Part shown: in pieces, positions 59,301-64,000 of the stretch
How positions within the stretch are numbered: position 1 is the first letter of the stretch
Layout: every line of letters starts with the position of its first letter
Assembly: GCA_947085845.1 (NCBI GenBank)
Contig: CAMTXO010000002.1
Coordinates: 124,001-188,000 of the forward strand
Direction: 5' to 3'
DNA: 64,000 bases
From: JACPYF01 sp947085845
GTDB lineage: Bacteria > Patescibacteriota > Saccharimonadia > Saccharimonadales > Saccharimonadaceae
Made by a program: the position numbers and the translations under genes
The notes under the pieces: model-generated
What the model was told of the DNA's origin: nothing
Database searches by the model: none
The model's input: only the letters and a program-made list of their open reading frames with translations

Positions 59301-59730
59301 CAGTAAAGAAAACACCAGCACTTCGGATAAGCTGGGAAACAACAACACGCTCAGAACCATTTATGATAAATGTACCTCGTTCTGTCATCCATGGATAATC
59401 ACCTAGGTAGATTTCACTTTCTTTTACTTCACCCGTAACTTTATTGGTAAGCTCTACGCGAGCTTTTAGAGGAGATTCAAAGCTTACATTGTTGTGACGA
59501 GCATCAGCTTCAGTACACTTTGGATCTTCAAAGCTATAATCTTTGAATCGTAATTCTAGTTTTTGGCCTGTGTAGTCTTCGATAGGGTTTACTTCGGCAA
59601 AAATTTCACTGAGCCCTGTTTCGATAAATTCTTGCCAAGAATCTTTTTGATGTTTGATGAGGTCTGGTAGATCTAAAACGTTTGCGTTATCAGTAAAATA
59701 ACGCCTCGCTTGCGTTTTGGTTGTTGCCAT
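56374..59730 (-). CDS. rpoB: RNA polymerase subunit beta
   Basis: 1118 residues. The rifampicin region reads SSQLSQFMDQTNPLAELSHK then RRLSSMGPGGLSRERAG, carrying residues of sensitive enzymes at the positions most often mutated. Conserved ETPEGANIGL, GRHGNKGV and GEMEVWALEAYGA are present. The last ~65 residues form an acidic, probably disordered tail (AEEILDGSVAVDADEKP onward) that goes beyond the usual end. Heads an rpoB-rpoC operon with a TTGACA promoter and a ~150-base leader. Confidence 0.97.
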   Translation of the reverse strand: MATTKTQARRYFTDNANVLDLPDLIKHQKDSWQEFIETGLSEIFAEVNPIEDYTGQKLELRFKDYSFEDPKCTEADARHNNVSFESPLKARVELTNKVTGEVKESEIYLGDYPWMTERGTFIINGSERVVVSQLIRSAGVFFTANQAAGRKLYGAKLIPGRGAWLEFETSAAGVLYVKIDRRRKIAVTTLLRALGYGTETSIKELFKDVDTGELNYIDTTLGKDPSNGTNEALIEVYRRLRPGDLATVENARGMIERMFFDFKRFDFSRVGRYKINQRLGLKVTNTTENRVMRLEDLVAIIKEVIRLNNTQEAPDDIDALSNRRVKLVGELVARQFRIGMLRMQRNTMDRMSMSDLETVTPGSLINARPIVAAVREFFASSQLSQFMDQTNPLAELSHKRRLSSMGPGGLSRERAGLEVRDIHETHYGRICSVETPEGANIGLVLNLASYARVNEYGFIEAPYRRVVKGKVTDEVVYMDAAAEAREIIAEAGNQVDNKTGKFKHTRVSARKNLVPEEVDADEITFIDAAIGQILGSTASLIPFIEKNRIDRSLTGSNMSRQAVPLLQPRSPIVGTGVEADIARNTSQIVLAEGAGEVTKADANEVIVKYKNGPITYIPIHFEQSNDDRSINQKVVVTRGQKVKKGDVLIEGASIEGGELALGRDLTVAFMPWGGYNMDDSIILSSRIVKEDDLTSINIQDFMVEVRETKLGPEIVTRDIPNVSEESLRHLDEDGIVQVGSEVHPGDVLVGKITPKGEQELSSEERLLRAIFGEKAKDVRDTSQRMSNGKHGKVVGVKVFSRENGHELKAGVLMQVQIFVAQLRKIAVGDKLAGRHGNKGVVARILPENDMPFMEDGTPVDVILNPLGVPSRMNLGQLFETHLGMAARALGYKVATPPFNGVPNHVIAEQLKEAGIPTDGKIQLFDGRNGEPFREKTTVGVMYIIKLHHMIADKIHARSIGPYTMVTQQPLGGKAQNGGQRFGEMEVWALEAYGAATTLQEMLTIKSDDVYGRAKAYESIIKNEPITGPKVPESFNVLVKELQGLGLRVDLIEGGQDVDAEEILDGSVAVDADEKPVEAIAEETEAVGDEADELGEIDLGEGVTIQDTDEIEEIKEEIA

Positions 59731-59887
59731 ATGAAAAATGGTCTCCTGGTTCTTGTTAGTGGTTAATACTTAGGGCGCCGAATCTACTAAGTTAGGAGTA
59801 CTGAAACTCCGTGGGCAAGCATTTCTAACCGAGAGCCACCAAGGCCAAATGCATAAAAACCCAACTTACACTAATTCATTACAGACC

Positions 59888-59916
59888 ATTGTGAGGGGTT
59901 AAAAGCAAACTGTCAA
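59888..59916 (-). promoter_or_regulatory. Promoter of rpoBC
   Basis: Minus strand TTGACA (59911-59916), a 17-base spacer and CACAAT (59888-59893), just after the clpP stop. The leader (about 59881 to 59731) has a GGAGT/ACTCC hairpin and GGAGACC before the ATG. Confidence 0.65.
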
Positions 59917-59936
59917 GGGTTTTTTAGAAAAACTAA

Positions 59937-60533
59937 CTAGGCTTTTTTGATAATCTCGTCTATCAGTCCGTACTTTTTAGCCTCTACTGCTGTCATCCAG
60001 TAGTCACGCTCCATGTCGACTTTGACTTTGGCAAGTTTTTGACCAGTATTTTTAGCAAGTATATCAGCTAGCAATTCTTTTAGTCTAATTCCTTCCTTCA
60101 AGTCGATTTCCATATCTGTTACTTTCCCCTGAGTTCCCGCAGAAGGTTGGTGTATCATAGCTCGGGAGTGAGGCAGCATAGAACGCTTACCTTTTGCACC
60201 ACTACTGAGTAAAAATGCACCCATACTTGCCTGCAAACCAATGCCAATAGTCTGAACATCTGGTTTGATGTACTGCATAGTATCGTAGATCGCTAGACCA
60301 TCATGCACAACACCACCCGGGCTATTTATATAAAACTGAATGTCTTTTTTGCTATCTTCTCCAGCTAGGAAAAGTAGTTGAGCTACTATTAGATTTGCAG
60401 TATGTTCATTTACATCTTCTCCTAAAAATATAATTCGCTCTTTTAGTAGGCGACTGTATATATCAAAAGCGCGTTCACCCTCGTGAGATTTTTCAACTAC
60501 AGTTGGCACTAGGTAATTAGTTGGCTTATTCAT
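59937..60533 (-). CDS. clpP: ATP-dependent Clp protease proteolytic subunit
   Basis: Serine protease of about 198 residues forming the tetradecamer with Clp ATPases. Catalytic triad S103 (QASMGAF), H128 (RAMIHQP) and D177 (MERDYWM). The start at ATG 60533 is decided by the promoter: TATAAT ends seven bases upstream, and the longer frame to 60563 would include the CIRCE operator. It is therefore leaderless and under HrcA-type heat-shock control. tig lies two genes upstream on the same strand. Confidence 0.95.
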   Translation of the reverse strand: MNKPTNYLVPTVVEKSHEGERAFDIYSRLLKERIIFLGEDVNEHTANLIVAQLLFLAGEDSKKDIQFYINSPGGVVHDGLAIYDTMQYIKPDVQTIGIGLQASMGAFLLSSGAKGKRSMLPHSRAMIHQPSAGTQGKVTDMEIDLKEGIRLKELLADILAKNTGQKLAKVKVDMERDYWMTAVEAKKYGLIDEIIKKA

Positions 60534-60540
60534 ACAAATA

Positions 60541-60568
60541 ATTATACGCCGACTAGCACTCAAGTCAA
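60541..60568 (-). promoter_or_regulatory. Promoter of clpP
   Basis: Minus strand TTGACT (60563-60568) within the CIRCE spacer, a 16-base spacer and TATAAT (60541-60546), then seven bases to the ATG at 60533. Confidence 0.75.
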
Positions 60569-60579
60569 GTGAGTGCTAG
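60553..60579. promoter_or_regulatory. CIRCE operator (HrcA binding site)
   Basis: CTAGCACTC-N9-GAGTGCTAG, a perfect inverted repeat that differs from the CIRCE consensus TTAGCACTC-N9-GAGTGCTAA only at the outer base pair. It covers the -35 of clpP. HrcA itself is not in the window. Confidence 0.93.
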
Positions 60580-60580
60580 A

Positions 60581-61093
60581 TTAGTTTTCAAAAGAAGTTG
60601 TGTTACCAGAAGCTCCAGATACTTGAAGTATAAGGTCTTCAATAGTACCTGCCAGTTGATCTTCTTTTTCTAGCGCGCTTTGCAAGCTTTCACTGGCTAT
60701 TCTTGCCGCAAGGACATTCAATTGAGCCATGCCATCCGTATTTTCTACTTTATCAAGAACCCATCTGTGATTGAAGATATTTTGATACGTCTTGAATACT
60801 GCAGCCGAAAAATCTTCGTCACTTCTAGTATAGATCTTAGCAATCATTTCCAAATAACCGTTGCTGTTCAAAGTATTGTAGTGCTGAACAAGAAAAGATG
60901 ATTCTGCAGGATCAAAAGGTGTAATTGGGATTTCAACGAAGAACTTCGCTCGGCTGAGAGACCTACTAGCGAGTTTGGTAACCTCTTTGTCACTCATCTT
61001 AAGAATAAGTTCTTTTTCTCTATGCTCAAAGGGAACTACCAAGCCAGATACTTTTTCTGGTTGTTCATCTCCGGAAGCCTTCTTTATTAACAT
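60581..61093 (-). CDS. Soluble protein, unknown
   Basis: A protein of 170 residues without TM segments. Mixed helical and beta composition (KFFVEIPITPFDPAESSFLV, then helices RWVLDKVENTDG and AARIASESLQSALEKE). It lies between tig and clpP on the same strand, with CIRCE starting right after its stop. Possibly part of the tig transcript. No family recognised. Confidence 0.55.
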   Translation of the reverse strand: MLIKKASGDEQPEKVSGLVVPFEHREKELILKMSDKEVTKLASRSLSRAKFFVEIPITPFDPAESSFLVQHYNTLNSNGYLEMIAKIYTRSDEDFSAAVFKTYQNIFNHRWVLDKVENTDGMAQLNVLAARIASESLQSALEKEDQLAGTIEDLILQVSGASGNTTSFEN

Positions 61094-61121
61094 ATTTACA
61101 TTGTAGCAAATATGTTGGGGC

Positions 61122-62402
61122 TTAGCTATTTAGCTCAACTAGTCGATCAAGAGTTTTCTCGGTGACTAGACGGTTGCGAATATCATTGCGCGCTTCGAGA
61201 GTTTCGAGCTGCAAGCGCATGTTTGGATCTGGATATTGTTGTAGTAGCTGTTGGTGGCGAGCTTCGACTTCATCTTCTTCTACAATAATTTTTTCTGCAC
61301 GACTTAGTTCTGATAGAACAAGTGCAGATTTGACTCTTGTAACAGCTGCATCGTGTAGATCATTTTTTTGCCATTCATCTTTCGTCATTTTCTTGTCTTC
61401 TAGATGCTGCTCCAGGCTCATTCCTCTAGCTGCCAGATTCTGCACAAAATCTGTCTCGATACTCTTCATTTGGTCTTGGACGAGTAGATCTGGAACAGTT
61501 GGTTTGCTTGCCTTTACCAATTGTTCAACTAGATGATCTTTTAATTTTTCTTTTGCTTCGTTTTCTCGCTGTGCTTTTATTTCGTTCTCGATATCTTTTC
61601 TCAGCTGTGCGACTGTTTCAAATGGCCCACATTTTTTAGCAAAATCAGCATCAAGTTTTGGCAACACTACCTCTTTCACTGTTTTGACTTTTATTTCAAA
61701 TTTTACTTTTTGGCCAGCTAGGTGTGCAGCTTGGTAATCCTTTGGAAAGGTGATTGGCAGATCAAAAGCATCACCAGCCTTTTTACCGACTAGCCCCTCT
61801 TCGAATCCTGGAATAAATGAATTGCTACCTATCGTTAGCGGATAATCTTGGCTAGCTCCACCTGCGAAAGCTTCGCCTTTTGTATCTATACCCTTGAAAT
61901 CGATAGTTGCCTCGTCACCCTTTTTTATAGAGCGGTCTACTTCTTTTTTCTCTGCAAAGCCTGTTTGCATACGTTCTACTACATCGTCGATATCTTTTTT
62001 GGAAACAACTATTTTTGGTTTTGTGACTTTTAAGTTTTTGTAGCTAGCAAGTTTTGTAGGAGGCAATACTTCTACTTCGGCGGTAAATTCCAACTCTTGA
62101 CCCGGTACATATTTTTTCACTGCAACTTCAGGGCGGTCGAGGGGTTGTAGGTTTTCATTACCAAAAGCTTCCGGCACAGCACGATTTATTGCGTCGCTCA
62201 TAGTGTGTGAATCAAGCTCTTCACTAGGGACACGCTGTTTCACAACATTTGTTGGCACTTTGCCTTTTCTAAAACCAGGCACTTTGAGTTCTTGACCAAG
62301 ATGAATCAAGGCAACTTGCTCGGCTCCTGCAAGTTCTTTTTGGCTAAGAGTTATAGTTAACTCTACTTTTGTAGTGGTGATGTTTTTGCGTAATACTTTC
62401 AT
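61122..62402 (-). CDS. tig: Trigger factor
   Basis: Ribosome-bound chaperone and peptidyl-prolyl isomerase of 426 residues. N-terminal ribosome-binding signature VPGFRKGKVPTNV (about 42-54), PPIase domain (~155-245, GDEATIDFKGIDTKGEAFAG) and a C-terminal helical arm domain. An extended -10-like TGGTACACT ends eight bases before the ATG, so it may also be leaderless. Confidence 0.95.
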   Translation of the reverse strand: MKVLRKNITTTKVELTITLSQKELAGAEQVALIHLGQELKVPGFRKGKVPTNVVKQRVPSEELDSHTMSDAINRAVPEAFGNENLQPLDRPEVAVKKYVPGQELEFTAEVEVLPPTKLASYKNLKVTKPKIVVSKKDIDDVVERMQTGFAEKKEVDRSIKKGDEATIDFKGIDTKGEAFAGGASQDYPLTIGSNSFIPGFEEGLVGKKAGDAFDLPITFPKDYQAAHLAGQKVKFEIKVKTVKEVVLPKLDADFAKKCGPFETVAQLRKDIENEIKAQRENEAKEKLKDHLVEQLVKASKPTVPDLLVQDQMKSIETDFVQNLAARGMSLEQHLEDKKMTKDEWQKNDLHDAAVTRVKSALVLSELSRAEKIIVEEDEVEARHQQLLQQYPDPNMRLQLETLEARNDIRNRLVTEKTLDRLVELNS

Positions 62403-62410
62403 AAGTTACC

Positions 62411-62419
62411 AGTGTACCA
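62411..62419 (-). promoter_or_regulatory. Possible extended -10 promoter of tig
   Basis: Minus strand TGGTACACT with eight bases to the ATG at 62402; weaker than the other cases. Confidence 0.35.
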
Positions 62420-62461
62420 CCCCCTTCTGTTTTCTGCTAGACAGGTGTTAAGTACTTGTAT

Positions 62462-63766
62462 TTAATTACGCTGGTCCTTCACTGTGCTAACAATTCGCTC
62501 AAAACTAAGCTTCTCTTCGTTTGAAGTAGTTGTGTTCTTTAATGTATAAAGTCTACTCTTTATTTCTTCTTCACCTACGAATAGTAGGTATGGGATGTCT
62601 TTTTTTAACCCGGTTTTGATTTGTTTTTCAGCCTTTTTTAAAGATATATCTACTTCGGTTCTTACGCCTTCCAAGCGCAAATCTTCCGCAAGTTTCAATG
62701 CTGAAGGTAAAGTATTTTCCCCGATTACTACAATATATGCTTCGGTATTTGAGTGCAGTTTTGGTAGTAATTTGTGGGCTTTTAAAAATTCTTCGGCAGT
62801 TGATGCACCTGGTGCAAAACCAGTGACAGGTATATTCTCTCCGCCAAAAACAGTAGTAAGACCATCATACCTACCGCCTCCAAACATAGCACGGTTGTTG
62901 TCTGGATGATTATCGAAGACTTCAAAAACAACGCCGTTATAGTAGTCTAGTCCGCGCATGAGACTCATATCCAGACGCATACTTTTTATACCAGCATGGT
63001 CAAGTAGTTGGGATAGCTGGCTTAGCTCACCAAACACAGAGTTGTTGCGAATTTCGTCAGGTAACTCCCTGATTGTTTCGGCTGCAAAAACACTCGCTAT
63101 TTTTTTGAGTCCTTTATCTACTTGTTCTGGTTCAAAAATTTCAATTGCCTTGTCACGAAAATCATGTGCGGAAATCTTGTCTTTTTTATCAAACAGCTTC
63201 ATCATTAATTGTGACTGCACGACATCAAGTCCTAGGAAGTCTTTCATCATAAAATCTACCAACTTGCGATGATTGATTTTTATAGTGTACATATTCGGCT
63301 TGGCTTTGAAAGCTTTCAGAATGCGATCAGCGATTATGATAATCTCGGCATCCGCTTGTAGGTTTTCAACACCAAAAATATCAACATTTAGTTGCCAAAA
63401 TTCACGCTCTCTTCCCTTTTGTGGGCGTTCGTAACGCATAAAGTTTGCGATTGAATACCAGCGAGCTGGAAAGGGTGTTTCTTGCTGACGTGCTGCCATC
63501 ATTCTGGCAACAGTAGGTGTCATTTCCGGACGAATTGCGACTTCACGATCTCCACGATCGGTAAAACGATATGTCTCATCATTAACAAGATCTGCGCCAC
63601 TTTTTGCTGCGTAAATTTCCAGTGGCTCTAATATTGGTGCGCCATATTCTTCGTAACCAAAGCTCTCGACTACTTGCCGCCAAGTATGAAAGATGTAATT
63701 TTGTAGGCGTTTTTCATCAGGATAATAATCACGAGTGCCTTTGTAGGGTTGTTTGCTGAGACTCAT
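62462..63766 (-). CDS. hisS: Histidine--tRNA ligase
   Basis: Class II synthetase of 434 residues. Motif 1 region (GYEEYGAPILEPLEIYAAKSG), motif 2 (FRYERPQKGREREFWQLNVD, read in parts as RPQKGREREFWQ), the histidine-specific LMRGLDYYNGVVFE and motif 3 GGGRYDGL, then an anticodon-binding domain (~330-430). An extended -10 promoter lies 11 bases before the ATG. It follows the tRNA-Val/tRNA-Leu cluster on the same strand. Confidence 0.96.
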   Translation of the reverse strand: MSLSKQPYKGTRDYYPDEKRLQNYIFHTWRQVVESFGYEEYGAPILEPLEIYAAKSGADLVNDETYRFTDRGDREVAIRPEMTPTVARMMAARQQETPFPARWYSIANFMRYERPQKGREREFWQLNVDIFGVENLQADAEIIIIADRILKAFKAKPNMYTIKINHRKLVDFMMKDFLGLDVVQSQLMMKLFDKKDKISAHDFRDKAIEIFEPEQVDKGLKKIASVFAAETIRELPDEIRNNSVFGELSQLSQLLDHAGIKSMRLDMSLMRGLDYYNGVVFEVFDNHPDNNRAMFGGGRYDGLTTVFGGENIPVTGFAPGASTAEEFLKAHKLLPKLHSNTEAYIVVIGENTLPSALKLAEDLRLEGVRTEVDISLKKAEKQIKTGLKKDIPYLLFVGEEEIKSRLYTLKNTTTSNEEKLSFERIVSTVKDQRN

Positions 63767-63777
63767 AACTTCTGTTA

Positions 63778-63786
63778 ATTATAGCA
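63778..63786 (-). promoter_or_regulatory. Extended -10 promoter of hisS
   Basis: Minus strand TGCTATAAT, 11 bases before the ATG at 63766, without a Shine-Dalgarno. Confidence 0.6.
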
Positions 63787-63798
63787 CTCCATAGAAAA

Positions 63799-63818
63799 AA
63801 CCGAGCGTAAACTCGGTT
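63799..63818 (-). terminator. Terminator of the tRNA cluster
   Basis: Minus strand ACCGAG/CTCGGT stem with a six-base loop, followed by TTTTTTC; flanking AGAAA/TTTCT can extend it. Confidence 0.75.
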
Positions 63819-63825
63819 CTTTCTA

Positions 63826-63902
63826 TGGTGGGTTGTGAGGGACTCGAACCCCCGACCCCCTCGGTGTAAACGAGGTGCTCTAGCCAACTGAGCTAACAAC
63901 CC
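63826..63902 (-). tRNA. tRNA-Val (anticodon TAC)
   Basis: Acceptor GGGTTGT/ACAACCC, D-arm GCTCAGTTGGCTAGAGC, anticodon stem CCTCG/CGAGG with loop TTTACAC (TAC), T-arm CGGGGGTTCGAGTCCCTC, encoded CCA. Confidence 0.97.
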
Positions 63903-63929
63903 GCAACTGAGCTAACAGCTCAAAAACCG

Positions 63930-64000
63930 TGGTGCGCGAGAGAGGACTTGAACCTCCACGCCCGAAGGCACTAGTTCCTAAGACTAGCGCGTCTACCAAT
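63930..64000 (-). tRNA. tRNA-Leu (anticodon TAG), 5' end beyond the window
   Basis: Visible from the D-loop (TTGGTAGACGCGC) to the encoded CCA. Anticodon stem CTAGT/ACTAG with loop CTTAGGA (TAG), a class II variable arm (TGCC TTCG GGCG) and T-arm. About 15 bases of the 5' end are missing at the edge. Confidence 0.95.

Noticed and set aside
52571..59730. Many open frames antisense to rpoC and rpoB.
   Set aside because: Shadows of the strongly biased codon use of the sense genes; no signals for expression.
59825..59854. A nine-residue ORF (MHLALVALG) in the rpoB leader, possible leader peptide.
   Set aside because: No Shine-Dalgarno and no terminator or alternative hairpin after it, so nothing supports regulation.
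60534..60563. Longer ClpP start at 60563.
   Set aside because: It would place the start codon upstream of the -10 box and inside the CIRCE operator.
1..64000. CRISPR arrays, insertion sequences, integrases, prophage or replication origin.
   Set aside because: No regular spaced repeats, transposase or integrase motifs, phage structural genes or DnaA-box clusters were seen in the window.

Overview
The window is a gene-dense stretch of a bacterial chromosome that looks like a Patescibacteria (CPR) genome, most likely a Candidatus Saccharibacterium (TM7). This rests on compact housekeeping proteins with odd architectures (AlaRS without its C-terminal domain, LeuRS with an inserted Nudix domain, RNA polymerase beta' and DNA ligase without their zinc-binding cysteines), many single-TM or secreted proteins without clear families, pilin and peptidoglycan-remodelling genes, and many promoters placed so close to the start codon that the mRNA should be leaderless. 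TGA is used as a stop, so this is not one of the UGA=Gly lineages. The taxonomic call is inference.

Layout. 1-8.5 kb: the 3' part of alaS, three unknown secreted or disordered proteins, an ABC exporter, a nucleoside-hydrolase-like protein, a TerD-family protein and two small unknown genes. 8.5-13.1 kb: a PEP-synthase-like phosphotransferase, a VOC protein and a cupin, and a GC-rich membrane protein. 13.2-18.7 kb: a complete bo3-type quinol oxidase operon (cyoABCDE) followed by two small membrane proteins. 18.6-27.5 kb: envelope genes (serine hydrolase, VanY-like peptidase, CapA-like protein), a ZIP transporter divergent from a Fur-family regulator, and a two-gene ABC exporter. 27.7-32.2 kb: RNA and translation genes on the minus strand (trmD, khpA, rpsP, rnc, Nudix, nusB, rpmF). 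32.3-39.6 kb: LysM protein, leuS, a large anchored protein, a MurF-like ligase and a fatty-acid desaturase. 39.7-49.7 kb: tRNA-Ala, a candidate small RNA, an RRM protein, a six-gene run from lemA to a phosphatase that includes ligA, then fusA, rpsG and rpsL. 49.8-52.5 kb: folP, folE and an AlkB-like dioxygenase behind a leader peptide and terminator, then a pilin. 52.6-64 kb: rpoC, rpoB, clpP, tig, hisS, tRNA-Val and tRNA-Leu.

How it fits together. The minus strand carries most of the information-processing core. The oxidase cluster suggests this cell can reduce oxygen, although no quinone or haem b synthesis genes are visible here. Two expression styles coexist: genes with a -10 box 6-9 bases before the start codon and no Shine-Dalgarno (leuS, trmD, clpP, the Fur-family gene, several unknowns), and single-gene units with a leader, a good Shine-Dalgarno and a GC-rich terminator (terD-like, the 569-residue membrane protein, several small unknowns, the desaturase).

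The observations I rate highest are the Nudix domain inside the LeuRS editing domain, EF-G with altered G4 and G5 guanine-recognition motifs, loss of both zinc sites in RpoC together with the zinc finger of LigA, an attenuator-like leader upstream of alkB-folE-folP, and an unrecognised structured RNA next to tRNA-Ala. All calls come from reading the sequence; no database search was run.
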